NCBI RefSeq assembly: GCF_045635475.1
Contig: NZ_JBJGXI010000023.1
Span: forward strand, 14,997-78,996
Origin: JBJGXI01 sp045635475
Lineage (GTDB): Bacteria; Bacillota; Bacilli; Bacillales; Amphibacillaceae
Direction of reading: 5' to 3'
Length of the DNA stretch: 64,000 nt
The notes under the pieces are model-generated. The model saw only the letters and a program-made list of their open reading frames with translations, searched no databases and was not told where the DNA came from. Position numbers and translations under genes: made by a program. Of this stretch, positions 35,877 to 44,907 are shown piece after piece (within the stretch, counting starts at the first letter, position 1; each line of letters starts with the position of its first letter).

Positions 35877-36763
35877 GGAAGTGGCGTGTTGGTTCGATCT
35901 CAATGGGGTTGGCTCTAGTTATGCTAGGTGTATTCATTTTGCTATCGCAGTTTACAAACATAGACATTATAAACATATCGATGATGTGGTTACCAATCGT
36001 CTTAATTGCATTAGGTTTAGAGATTATTGTCTATATAATCTTATCGAAACAAGAGCAACCGCGGGTACAATATGATATTTTATCAATTTTATTTATCATT
36101 GCTCTCGGTGCTGTTTCCTTAGTAACATTTATCGCAATCTCTACCGGGCTTGTTCAGCTAATCAACAATGAAGTGCATGCAGAAGTGAAGCAAGCAGTAT
36201 TGCCATCAATAGAGAAGGAGGTTAATGAGAGCATTGTGCAGATTGTGATAAATTCGAGTAATTCGAATGTATCGTTGGAGCCTAATGATACAGATACAAT
36301 TCATCTGTTTGGAACATACCAAACCGGAACGAACGTTGATGAGATAAATAATAATGAAATTGTTACCTTCGAACAAGTCGGCGATACGCTGTATGTCCAA
36401 TTACTAGACGCTCCTGATCGCCATGGACTGTTAGATAATTATAACGCAGCCTATGATGTGACATTATCTCTTCCCGGTGATATAAATGTCGAGGTGCGCA
36501 CGTATGTAGATGAAATGCATCTTGATTTAAGCAAAATTAAAAGCAGCTGGTATGTGCAAGATTCTAATACAGTAACGTTATCAGAGGCGGATCACGCAGA
36601 TGTGACCATCACGATGCCTGATGAAGACTATGAGTTACTGGAGGAAGAAGTGGCTACGAGTGAAGTGGCAGAAACAGAAGGAAATAATCAAGCAACAACA
36701 TCTTTTGGCACTGGCGAATATCAGTTAAATTTTGGTTCTGTACATGATGTTATATTTCGATAA
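35873..36763 (+). CDS. LiaF-like membrane protein
   Basis: 296 residues. Hydrophobic N-terminus (helices at about 10-28, 34-55, 68-92, GLALVMLGVFILLSQF is DUF5668-like), then an extracytoplasmic domain from 100 to 296 rich in beta strands (VRTYVDEMHLDLSKIK) resembling LiaF/DUF4097 adhesin-like regions. The start overlaps the previous gene by ATGA. LiaF proteins restrain envelope-stress signalling; a similar job for this sigma operon is inferred. Confidence 0.7.
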   Translation: MRKWRVGSISMGLALVMLGVFILLSQFTNIDIINISMMWLPIVLIALGLEIIVYIILSKQEQPRVQYDILSILFIIALGAVSLVTFIAISTGLVQLINNEVHAEVKQAVLPSIEKEVNESIVQIVINSSNSNVSLEPNDTDTIHLFGTYQTGTNVDEINNNEIVTFEQVGDTLYVQLLDAPDRHGLLDNYNAAYDVTLSLPGDINVEVRTYVDEMHLDLSKIKSSWYVQDSNTVTLSEADHADVTITMPDEDYELLEEEVATSEVAETEGNNQATTSFGTGEYQLNFGSVHDVIFR

Positions 36764-36772
36764 ATTAATTTG

Positions 36773-36801
36773 ACGAGTGCATCCATTGTGGATGCACTCG
36801 T
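36773..36801 (+). terminator. Terminator of ECF operon
   Basis: Perfect 12-bp stem ACGAGTGCATCC / GGATGCACTCGT, 5-base loop, then TTTTT. Confidence 0.9.
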
Positions 36802-36824
36802 TTTTGAAATTTGCAGTGTAATAT

Positions 36825-37200
36825 AATACGGCGAAATAGATCTAGTATGCGACGTAACATTAAACAGGAGCTGTAGAGGAGGCTTGTACTGACTGTCGAT
36901 GACGGCCACGACTGCGCTTATCTGTGACAAAAGAGGCGTTATTAGAATTGTGCGGCCACCAGCGCACTTATTTGGGTGAATTTGTTGTTTCAACGAGTTG
37001 ATATCGATAAATAAGAGCTGTGGTGGCCGTCAAATCATCGAAACTGAAAATTCAAGCGAAATAAGCGCTTATATGGCCGCTCAATCCGGTTAATACCTCT
37101 GCTGTTGGAATAGCTAGACGCGTGAGCGGAAATCACGAGCACTACGTCGCATTTTATTTCAATAATAAAGTTTAAAATGCAACACACTTTACTACAATAT
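36825..37200. repeat. Type II palindromic repeat, copy C
   Basis: About 375 bp between the ECF operon and the GGDEF-EAL gene. The core (36,898-37,085) has units GCGGCCACCAGCGCACTTAT and related ones in +,+,-,- order. Right end ACTACGTCGCATTTTATTTC is shared with type I elements. No coding content. Confidence 0.8.
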
Positions 37201-37309
37201 GCCTGTTATTCAAAGTCAACAAACCAATAAACTCTTTTGTTTATCAGAAAATATAGATATACTAACTAAAAGAAAGGATTTCACAAATAACTGATAAAGG
37301 TGACATTAT

Positions 37310-39481
37310 ATGACGCTGCTTAACCTAGACTCTGCATTTGATCGTACTACACTAAACCAACTATTTCAGCAATTGGAAACAGACGTACCTATGACCGCGA
37401 AGCAAATCAGTAAAATGAAATCCTTTATATCAGAGCAATTTAATATTTTTCACGAGTTAAAATATGCAATTGCTCAGTCGACCACGATTACGATTACCAA
37501 TAAAAATGGAGTTATTACTTATGTTGACGATAACTTTTGTAAACTGACAGGATATTCAAAAGAAGAACTACTGCACCAAAGTCATAGGCTTTTAAATTCT
37601 GGATTCCATAATCGTAGCTTTTATAAGGAATTGTGGGAGACCATTCTAGCTGGTGATGTGTGGGAAGGGGATATAAGGAATCAAAAAAAAGATGGTTCCT
37701 ATTTCTGGGTGAAAACGACTATAGTTCCATTACTTGGTGAAGAGCAGGGAATTACTGCTTTTGTTGCATTTCGTACGGATATTACAGAAAAGAAAGAGAT
37801 TGAAGAAAAGCTATTTGATGCAATAAATAATGATTATCGAAGAATTTTAAGCAATCTGGCAAACTATGTGTTTAAAGTGGAGAAAGACAAGCAAACGCAT
37901 GAGTACTATTATCCAATGGTTGAGGGGCAGTTAGCTGAAAAAATAGGGTTTACTACAGAATTAGTAGAAGGTAAGAATTTATTACAGTTGCATGGAATGG
38001 AAGGCTCACAATTCCTTCAAGCAAAATATGATGAAGCTTTCACTGGTAAAGAAGTATCGATGAAATTTAAGATAAAGGATTATTTTCTTTATGCTGCAAT
38101 TTCGCCGATTGTTGAATCAAATAAAGTGGTGCACTTGATTGGCACAGTTATGGATATAACTTCATTGGAAAAAGCGGAAAAGCAGGTTGAATATCTTGCT
38201 TATTATGATACACTAACCAACTTGCCGAATCGTAGTAAGTTGAAGGAAGAATTGGATCAATACATACGTAAGACGAACAACCAACCATTTGCTATATTAT
38301 ATTGTGATTTGGATCGACTTAATTATGTGAATGATATGTCTGGACAATCAGCTGGGGACCAGGTTATTAAATTAATTGGTAAACGCATTCAAAAATTAAT
38401 GAGTGATAGCATAAAATTATATCATTTTGGTGGGGATGAATATATTATTGTTGTCTACAAGAATGCTTCGAAAGCGGAATTAACACAGCTTTTATCTAGT
38501 GTTCAAAGTGAAGTGAAACGACCAATCGTTGTTGATGGCGATGAATTGTTTGTTACGTGTTCGATTGGAATCAGTCGCTCCCACAAAGATGGCTTTTCAA
38601 TCAATAAACTCATTAATTATGCAAGTATTGCATTACATTATTGTAAAGTTAGTGGCAGAAATAATTATTTGTTTTATTCGACGCGAATGAATGAAGCTTA
38701 TAATGAATTGCTGTTATTAGAATTAGATTTACGAAAAGCCTTGAATAACGATGAATTTATCTTATATTATCAACCTAAAGTTGATGTTAATTCTGGTGAT
38801 ATCGTTGGCTTTGAGGCATTAATTCGATGGTTTCATCAGGAAAAAGGCTTCATCCCTCCTGATAGATTTATTCCATTGGCAGAAGAGATTGGCTTAATTC
38901 ATTCAATTGGTGAATGGGTAATCAGGCAAGCATGTAGACAACACCAACTGTGGTTTGAAGAGTATGGCACGCGCTATAGTATCGCTGTCAACGTTTCTGC
39001 GATTGAATTGCAACGGAGTGACTTTTTAATCAAAGTAAAACGGATCATTGATGAAACAAATATGAGTCCGGAATGGCTTGAATTAGAAATTACTGAGAAT
39101 AGTGTGATGCAAAACACGGAAGAGTGTATCCAGACGATGAACGATTTGAGGGAAATGGGGATTTCCTTATCAATTGATGATTTCGGAACGGGATATTCCT
39201 CGTTTGGTTATTTACGAAAATTTCCGATTAACCATTTGAAAATTGATCAATCATTTATAAAAAATGTTGAAAAAGAAGAGCAGAGTGCAGAAATTGTTAA
39301 AGCGGTAATCCAGTTGGGGCACACTTTTGCCATAAAGGTAATAGCCGAGGGAGTAGAAGATACCGCAGTTTTGCATTTTTTACAGCAATTTGACTGTGAT
39401 TATTACCAAGGCTATTTATTCAGTCGACCTCTTCCACCTGAACAACTTGTAAACGTGATGAAAACAAATACATACATATAG
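37310..39481 (+). CDS. PAS-GGDEF-EAL cyclic-di-GMP protein
   Basis: 723 residues, cytoplasmic. PAS at about 55-165 (ITYVDDNFCKLTGYSKEELL), a second PAS-like part at 170-285, GGDEF at 290-455 and EAL at 465-718. The cyclase loop is GGDEY (374-378) with DLDRLNYVND upstream; the RxxD inhibition site is missing. The phosphodiesterase keeps FEALIRW (501-507), LEITEN, DDFGTGYSS and AEGVED, so it should cleave c-di-GMP. The cyclase may be weak or only bind GTP. Signal unknown. Confidence 0.9.
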   Translation: MTLLNLDSAFDRTTLNQLFQQLETDVPMTAKQISKMKSFISEQFNIFHELKYAIAQSTTITITNKNGVITYVDDNFCKLTGYSKEELLHQSHRLLNSGFHNRSFYKELWETILAGDVWEGDIRNQKKDGSYFWVKTTIVPLLGEEQGITAFVAFRTDITEKKEIEEKLFDAINNDYRRILSNLANYVFKVEKDKQTHEYYYPMVEGQLAEKIGFTTELVEGKNLLQLHGMEGSQFLQAKYDEAFTGKEVSMKFKIKDYFLYAAISPIVESNKVVHLIGTVMDITSLEKAEKQVEYLAYYDTLTNLPNRSKLKEELDQYIRKTNNQPFAILYCDLDRLNYVNDMSGQSAGDQVIKLIGKRIQKLMSDSIKLYHFGGDEYIIVVYKNASKAELTQLLSSVQSEVKRPIVVDGDELFVTCSIGISRSHKDGFSINKLINYASIALHYCKVSGRNNYLFYSTRMNEAYNELLLLELDLRKALNNDEFILYYQPKVDVNSGDIVGFEALIRWFHQEKGFIPPDRFIPLAEEIGLIHSIGEWVIRQACRQHQLWFEEYGTRYSIAVNVSAIELQRSDFLIKVKRIIDETNMSPEWLELEITENSVMQNTEECIQTMNDLREMGISLSIDDFGTGYSSFGYLRKFPINHLKIDQSFIKNVEKEEQSAEIVKAVIQLGHTFAIKVIAEGVEDTAVLHFLQQFDCDYYQGYLFSRPLPPEQLVNVMKTNTYI

Positions 39482-39490
39482 TTCATTTGC

Positions 39491-39523
39491 AAAGGCCGCT
39501 AACATGTTGTTGTGCGGCCCTTC
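39491..39523 (+). terminator. Terminator after GGDEF-EAL gene
   Basis: Stem AAGGCCGC / GCGGCCCTT with a 14-base loop shortly after the stop. Confidence 0.6.
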
Positions 39524-39629
39524 TTATTGCTTGTAATTAATAAGGTAAAGGTTAATTTAATTCGGATTACTTAATATTGTTGGCAGGCTCAAGTATAATA
39601 AAAGAAGATTAAGATGGAAGGTGTTTATT

Positions 39630-40103
39630 ATGGTTAAAGTGTTATTTTTATGTTTAGGGAATATTTGTAGGTCACCAATGGCTGAAGCTGTTTTTCGAGA
39701 TATGGTTCGTAAACAAGGATTAGAAAATGAAATTTCTATTGATTCTGCAGGAATTGGTAAGTGGCATGTGGGGAATCCTCCTCATATTGGGACAAGAAAG
39801 CTGTTGGATGGTTTGTCAATTTCCTATGAAGGCATGAAAGCAAGACAAATACAGTATAATGATTGGGATGAATTTGATTATATTATTGCGATGGATGATC
39901 AAAATATAACTGATATGAAAGCGATACGTGATCAAGTGGAAGGTGTAGTAGTTGGTAAATTAATGGAGTTTGCAGCGACCCCTGCTGAAACAAATGTACC
40001 AGACCCATATTTCACTGATAATTTTGATTACACATACGAGTTAGTGAAGGATGGATGCAAGGGTTTATTGAATTATATATCACAAAATGACAAGCTGTCG
40101 TAG
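39630..40103 (+). CDS. yfkJ: Low-molecular-weight protein-tyrosine phosphatase (YfkJ-like)
   Basis: 157 residues from ATG 39630 (GGAAGGTG upstream). The P-loop CLGNICRSP (8-16; C8xxxxxR14S) is at the N-terminus and the DPY motif in VPDPYFTD contains the general-acid Asp. First of three genes ending with a YihY protein, the same order as B. subtilis yfkJ-yfkI-yfkH, which there is a SigB general-stress operon. I found no clear SigB promoter here. Confidence 0.88.
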   Translation: MVKVLFLCLGNICRSPMAEAVFRDMVRKQGLENEISIDSAGIGKWHVGNPPHIGTRKLLDGLSISYEGMKARQIQYNDWDEFDYIIAMDDQNITDMKAIRDQVEGVVVGKLMEFAATPAETNVPDPYFTDNFDYTYELVKDGCKGLLNYISQNDKLS

Positions 40104-40115
40104 GAGGGAAAGCTA

Positions 40116-40430
40116 TTGGATAAGCCTAAGTTTATACAAGGAATTGTAATTGGAGCAATTGCGGGAGGTTTAATAAGTTTATTAGACCCAACGACGAGGA
40201 ATTATGTAAAGAATACAGCCATTAATTCTAGTATAACAACGAAGTACTATTTGAAACATCCTGCTGATTCATTTCGTCAACTGAAAGAATGCTACAGCAC
40301 GTGGAACAATAATGTGTCACAGGTTACGAATCAAGCTTTAACTATATTGTCGCAAGTCGAAGAAACAATAGAAAGAATGGAGAACGATGCACACAAAAAA
40401 AGCAGTGAGGGCGTGCAGGACCCTCACTAA
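40116..40430 (+). CDS. yfkI: YtxH-like small protein (position of YfkI)
   Basis: 104 residues from TTG 40116 behind AGGAGGG. One N-terminal hydrophobic stretch (IVIGAIAGGLISLL) followed by a helical, hydrophilic tail, as in YtxH-type stress proteins. Length and place between the phosphatase and the YihY gene match B. subtilis yfkI, but I base the name mainly on gene order. Confidence 0.6.
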   Translation: MDKPKFIQGIVIGAIAGGLISLLDPTTRNYVKNTAINSSITTKYYLKHPADSFRQLKECYSTWNNNVSQVTNQALTILSQVEETIERMENDAHKKSSEGVQDPH

Positions 40431-40442
40431 AGGGGGAGAATT

Positions 40443-41267
40443 GTGCAAAAATTATTAGCTTTTGTAAAAGATTTATTTAAGCGAGTTCTAGACGATGATG
40501 TATTTGGACTTTCGGCACAGCTTGCTTATTTCTTCTTATTGTCCCTTTTTCCATTTTTATTGTTCTTGGTTACTTTAATCGGTTTTCTTCCTATACCAGA
40601 AGTAAACATCATGAATTTTATCAAGAATTATGCTCCTGTGGAGATCGTCGATATGATTAACACTAACATTAGTCAGCTGATGCATGATAAGAATGGGGGG
40701 CTATTATCTGTAGGGATTATAGGTACACTTTGGTCAGCATCAAACGGAATTAATGCGATCATGCGATCGATGAATGCTGCTTATGATGTGAAAGAGAATC
40801 GACCTTTTTATATATCGAGACTAATCGCTATCGTTCTAACAGTCGCGATGCTAATCGTCATTATCATTGCCTTTTTACTTCCGATATTCGGGAAAATGAT
40901 TGGTGTTTATCTGTTTTCTTTTTTTGGATTGTCAGAAGGATTTTTAGAAATTTGGAATACGTTACGTTGGGTTATATCATCCATTGTCTTTTTCATTGTT
41001 TTAACAGCATTGTACATGATGGCACCAAACAAACGAGTGCATATTAAAAATGTTGCTGCAGGTGCAGCATTTGCCACTATTGGGTGGCAGCTAACATCAC
41101 TTGCTTTTTCCTATTATATAAATAACTTTAACAACTATACAGCAACATACGGCAGCCTCGGCGGGGTAATTGTGCTGATGATTTGGTTTTATATTAGTGG
41201 TGTCATTATTATTACAGGTGGAGAAATAAATGCGTTAATGCGAAAGCGGCATTTGGCGCAAAAGTAA
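40443..41267 (+). CDS. yfkH: YihY/BrkB family membrane protein (YfkH)
   Basis: 274 residues from GTG 40443 after GGGGGAGA. Five or six membrane helices (about 28-50, 90-110, 128-155, 175-200, 210-235, 240-262). FGLSAQLAYFFLLSLFPFLLF and ATYGSLGGVIVLMIWFYISG are the family signatures. Once annotated as RNase BN, the family has no established activity. Third gene of the yfkJ-like operon. Confidence 0.85.
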   Translation: MQKLLAFVKDLFKRVLDDDVFGLSAQLAYFFLLSLFPFLLFLVTLIGFLPIPEVNIMNFIKNYAPVEIVDMINTNISQLMHDKNGGLLSVGIIGTLWSASNGINAIMRSMNAAYDVKENRPFYISRLIAIVLTVAMLIVIIIAFLLPIFGKMIGVYLFSFFGLSEGFLEIWNTLRWVISSIVFFIVLTALYMMAPNKRVHIKNVAAGAAFATIGWQLTSLAFSYYINNFNNYTATYGSLGGVIVLMIWFYISGVIIITGGEINALMRKRHLAQK

Positions 41268-41298
41268 ACAGCAGAGGCTAACATAGCCTCTGCTGTTT
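41266..41298. terminator. Terminator between YfkH and PfeT-like genes
   Basis: Perfect 15-bp stem AAACAGCAGAGGCTA / TAGCCTCTGCTGTTT with a 3-base loop; lies between convergent genes and overlaps their ends. Confidence 0.88.
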
Positions 41299-43228
41299 AC
41301 TTTAGCAACCGTAGTCCGTTAAGAATTACTAAAATTGTACTACCCTCGTGACCAACCACGCCTAAAGGTAGGTCTATTATTTGAATAAAATTAGAAATGA
41401 CTAATAAAGAAATGATCGTTAAGGAAAATATTATATTTTGTTTCGTAACCCTACTCATACGTTGAGATAATCGTATGGCATTGGCAATCTTCTCTAACTT
41501 ATTCTTTACTAATACAATGTCGGCAGTCTCTAAAGCAACATCTGTTCCTGCGCCCATTGCAATCCCAACCGTTGCGTTTGCAAGGGCAGGAGCATCGTTA
41601 ATGCCATCACCGATCATCGCTACATGATGATAGCGACCACGCAAGCTTTTGATGTGGGCTACCTTGTCTTCTGGTATACAAGTTGCAATATAGTCGTCTA
41701 CTCCTGTCTCGGCAGCAATGGCAGCGGCTGTTGTTTTGTTATCACCAGTTAGCATTATGGTATGAATCCCCAATTTTTTTATCGCGTGAATCGCTTTAAC
41801 GGCATCATCCCGAATCGTATCTTTTAAGGCAATCAATCCAGCAATGCCATCTGAATTAGCAATAAAAACGAGTGATTTAGCTTGTTCAGCTAATTGTTGA
41901 TAGCTTCCGTTATTAAAAGAATAGGCGGCGTCCTCTCCAACTAGCTGTGCATTCCCGATGCGCCACTCTTCGCCATCGATTGTAGCCACAACCCCTTTTC
42001 CACTAATCTCTTTAACATTTGTCACCTTATGATCAGGCATAATCTGCTTTTCTTGACAGTAAGCAAGAACTGCATTTGCTAGTGGATGATTCGATGCTGC
42101 TTCGATGTTAGCAACAGCTTTCAAAATAGGTGCTTCTTCTTCGTTTCGGAAATATGCATCGGTGACGATTGGCTTTCCTTTTGTTAATGTTCCTGTTTTA
42201 TCAAAAGCAATCACGCGCACATTTGCTAAATGCTCGAGATGCACGCCGCCTTTGAATAAGACGCCATTTCTTGCACCATTCGATATGGCTGACAATATCG
42301 CTGGCATAATCGAAGCCACTAAAGCACACGGTGAGGCAACTACAAGTAAAATCATAGCCCGATAAATACTTTGCGACAGGCTCCAATCAAATAATAAATA
42401 CGGAAGGAACATCATGATTAGGACAGCTAAAATTACAACCTTTACGTAAATCTTTTCGAATTTATCTAGAAATAATTGTGTTTGTGGTTTTTCCGTTTGT
42501 GCTTCTTGTACTAAATGGATGATTTTTTGAACCAATGACTGACTAGCAGTCTTGGATACTTCAATAGTTATACTGCCATTTAAATTTACTGTACCGGCAT
42601 ATACCCCATCTGCTTGTTGTTTTCCAACAGGAAGTGCTTCTCCGGATATTGCACTCTCATCAACAGAAGTTGTACCAGTAATTACGACCCCATCTACAGG
42701 CATAAGTTCGCCTGCTTTTACAAAAATATGATCACCAATTTCAAGCTGTGATACGGCTACAGTTTCCTTAATGCCATGAGAAATTCGAATCGCTTCTTCT
42801 GGTTGCAACTTCATTAAAGCATGTAATTCTCGTTCGCTTTTATTTTGCGTATAGGTTTCTAGTGCACCTGATAAGGAAAAAATGAAGACCAGAATTGCCC
42901 CTTCCGTCCAATAGCCAATTGATGCTGAACCAATTGCGGCGAATATCATGAGCATTTCTACATTCAATTCCTTGTTGGTTATGCTTTGCTCGATCCCTTC
43001 CTTCGCTTTGGCGTAACCACCAATCACAAAAGCAGCAATGAGAAGTGTGATGTAAATGCTAGGTGGGATAGATTTTTCTAAACTCCAAGCAAGTAGTATT
43101 AATATTCCAGCTAATAGTGCGGCAATTAATTCAGTGTGTTGTTTTAGTTTGCTAAGAAACGCTCTGTTATGAAGATGACGAAAGTGATGTGGGCTGCTAT
43201 GGTGGGTATTCTTTTTAATTATCTCCAT
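41297..43228 (-). CDS. pfeT: P1B-4-type metal-exporting ATPase (PfeT/ZosA-like)
   Basis: 643 residues. A His-rich N-terminus (HH at 9-10, 14-15, H18, H20), SGEALP (195-200), metal-site SPC (299-301) rather than CPC, phosphorylation motif DKTGT (343-347), TGDNKTT, GDGINDAP and C-terminal HEGST (about 627-631). SPC plus HEGxT marks the P1B-4 class, which exports Fe(II), Co or Zn; B. subtilis PfeT (ZosA) is an iron exporter controlled by PerR and Fur. Boxes for both lie upstream. The exact metal is inferred. Confidence 0.85.
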   Translation of the reverse strand: MEIIKKNTHHSSPHHFRHLHNRAFLSKLKQHTELIAALLAGILILLAWSLEKSIPPSIYITLLIAAFVIGGYAKAKEGIEQSITNKELNVEMLMIFAAIGSASIGYWTEGAILVFIFSLSGALETYTQNKSERELHALMKLQPEEAIRISHGIKETVAVSQLEIGDHIFVKAGELMPVDGVVITGTTSVDESAISGEALPVGKQQADGVYAGTVNLNGSITIEVSKTASQSLVQKIIHLVQEAQTEKPQTQLFLDKFEKIYVKVVILAVLIMMFLPYLLFDWSLSQSIYRAMILLVVASPCALVASIMPAILSAISNGARNGVLFKGGVHLEHLANVRVIAFDKTGTLTKGKPIVTDAYFRNEEEAPILKAVANIEAASNHPLANAVLAYCQEKQIMPDHKVTNVKEISGKGVVATIDGEEWRIGNAQLVGEDAAYSFNNGSYQQLAEQAKSLVFIANSDGIAGLIALKDTIRDDAVKAIHAIKKLGIHTIMLTGDNKTTAAAIAAETGVDDYIATCIPEDKVAHIKSLRGRYHHVAMIGDGINDAPALANATVGIAMGAGTDVALETADIVLVKNKLEKIANAIRLSQRMSRVTKQNIIFSLTIISLLVISNFIQIIDLPLGVVGHEGSTILVILNGLRLLK

Positions 43229-43252
43229 ATTATCACTCCTTATAATCTAATT

Positions 43253-43271
43253 GATAATAATAATCATTATT
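43253..43271 (-). promoter_or_regulatory. Fur-type box upstream of metal ATPase
   Basis: GATAATAATAATCATTATT matches the classic 19-bp Fur site at 17 of 19 positions. It lies 24 bp before the start codon. Fur and PerR sites are similar, so either could bind. Confidence 0.6.
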
Positions 43272-43292
43272 AAACGACTGATAAAACGAGCA

Positions 43293-43320
43293 GTGCTGAC
43301 AACGCAGTCGTTGTCAGCAC
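43293..43320 (-). promoter_or_regulatory. Leader hairpin upstream of metal ATPase
   Basis: Perfect 12-bp inverted repeat GTGCTGACAACG / CGTTGTCAGCAC with a 4-base loop between the Per and Fur boxes. No U-run on the reverse strand, so it may be an operator or leader structure rather than a terminator. Confidence 0.5.
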
Positions 43321-43329
43321 GTAATTAAA

Positions 43330-43344
43330 TTATAATTATTATAA
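43330..43344 (-). promoter_or_regulatory. Perfect Per box upstream of metal ATPase
   Basis: TTATAATTATTATAA equals the PerR consensus TTATAATnATTATAA exactly. It is 102 bp before the start codon, where a promoter would lie. A weaker AT-rich palindrome follows at about 43,358-43,378. Confidence 0.7.
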
Positions 43345-43427
43345 AATAGTATTTAATATTATATTATCATTATATAATCTGAAGTCAATGGGAAAGCACA
43401 TTAAATTATAATAATTTATAAGACTCT

Positions 43428-43870
43428 TTTCTAAAAGGTTGTTGTTATTGCGTAAAATAGCTAGTATGCGTCGTAGTACATGGGATAGTGCTATCACCCG
43501 TTCCGTCAGAATACTTCGCTTTCCGCGGGGAGCGACGAGTCTCCTCGAACTGCGTTCTGCGGGGTCTCGTCCCTGCTCTTTCTTCCCGCAGGAGTCGAAG
43601 TATTCTGCCTCCACTTGCTTAGATTTTCAATTGAAGGAAAGCGTAAGGACACTATTCCAGCGGTGGAAATCCACTTTGACTCCTGCGGGACTAGTGGCCT
43701 AAGTGAGACCCCGCAGCGCGAATGCGCGAGGAGGCTCACTAGCCCCCCGCGAGCCCCCCGCGGAAAGCAAAGTGTATTTCTGAAGCGGTTGAAAGCACCA
43801 TCCAACAGTTTACGACGCATTTCACTTCAACTACGAAGTTTAAACGCAACAAACTTTATGAAAAGTGTGC
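43428..43870. repeat. Type I palindromic repeat with two cores
   Basis: About 440 bp. Core 1 (43,503-43,613; arms CAGAATACTTCG / CGAAGTATTCTG) is nearly identical to that at 12.8 kb. Core 2 (43,655-43,790) is a relative in reverse order, with arms GAAATCCACTTTG / CAAAGTGTATTTC. Outer ends TTGTTGTTATTGCGTAAAAT and TACGACGCATTTCACTTCAA. Open frames inside are spurious. Confidence 0.85.
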
Positions 43871-44055
43871 GAAGAAACTGGTTATAGGATTATTAGATTG
43901 TCATAGGATAGTGTAGGGACTAGCGGAATAATGTTGACTATATAATACAGTTGGAAAATAATATAGTAACAGGGTGCTTGCTGATTGATTTGTAAGAGGT
44001 AAACTGTTATATTTTACTATAGAAAATAAGTATAACAATAAAGGGTGGGTTTAAG

Positions 44056-44895
44056 ATGAAACAAAAGGGGTTTTTATTAGTTGTAGCGTTAGGATTACTT
44101 GTGCTAGCAGCATGTAGTAATGAAGAAAGCGTAAGTAAATGGGAAGAAGTGCAAGAAGCAGGAGAAATTGTAGTGGGTACATCAGGTACGCTATATCCAG
44201 CGTCATTCTACCCAGAAGATTCAGAAGAATTAACAGGTTATGATATTGAAATTATTAGGGAAATCGCTGCACGTCTAGACTTAGATATTAAATATGAAAC
44301 AATGGCAGTGGATGGGATGCTTGCATCATTAGAAAGCGGACGCGTTGATCTATTGATAAATGATATGGAAATTACAGAATCAAGACAAGAAAAATTTAAT
44401 TATAGTGACCCATACAAATATTCTTATACTACAATAATTGTAAGAGAAGAAGATTTGTCCGGTATTGAAACGATTGAAGATTTAGAAGGAAAAAAAGCAG
44501 GTGGGGGAGCTACTACTGTGTTTAGTCAAATTGCTGAGCATTTTGGTGCCGAGGTAGTCCCGTATGGTAATGCAACTAATGACATGTATTTGCGTGATGT
44601 AGATATTGGTCGTACTGATATGATAATCAATGATTATTACTTACAAAGCCTAGCATTAATGGCATTTACGGAGTTTGATATTGTGCTACATCCGGACATA
44701 AAAATACATCCAACTGAGCAAGCAATTGTACTTCCAAAGGATGCCGATGAATTTACGACTAAAATTAATGAAACACTGCAGGAAATGCGCGAAGATGGTA
44801 CATTAACAGAGCTATCTAAACAGTTCTTTGGTGGAAAAGATGCATCTGTAAAACCAGAAGAAGAGATTGAAGAAATAGAGGGTCTTGACCTATAG
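44056..44895 (+). CDS. Amino-acid ABC transporter, substrate-binding lipoprotein
   Basis: 279 residues. Signal peptide with lipobox LAAC (Cys20), then a type II periplasmic-binding fold: GEIVVGTSGTLYPASFY, LTGYDIEIIREIAARL and DLLINDMEITESRQEKFNYSDPY, the standard polar-amino-acid (cystine or similar) pattern. RBS AAGGGTGGG. The permease follows after 12 bp. Substrate not resolvable; resembles YxeM/TcyA-type proteins. Confidence 0.88.
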   Translation: MKQKGFLLVVALGLLVLAACSNEESVSKWEEVQEAGEIVVGTSGTLYPASFYPEDSEELTGYDIEIIREIAARLDLDIKYETMAVDGMLASLESGRVDLLINDMEITESRQEKFNYSDPYKYSYTTIIVREEDLSGIETIEDLEGKKAGGGATTVFSQIAEHFGAEVVPYGNATNDMYLRDVDIGRTDMIINDYYLQSLALMAFTEFDIVLHPDIKIHPTEQAIVLPKDADEFTTKINETLQEMREDGTLTELSKQFFGGKDASVKPEEEIEEIEGLDL

Positions 44896-44907
44896 AGGTG
44901 AAATCCA

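Noticed and set aside
43339..43887. Four open frames on both strands
   Set aside because: By-products of the two-core type I repeat.
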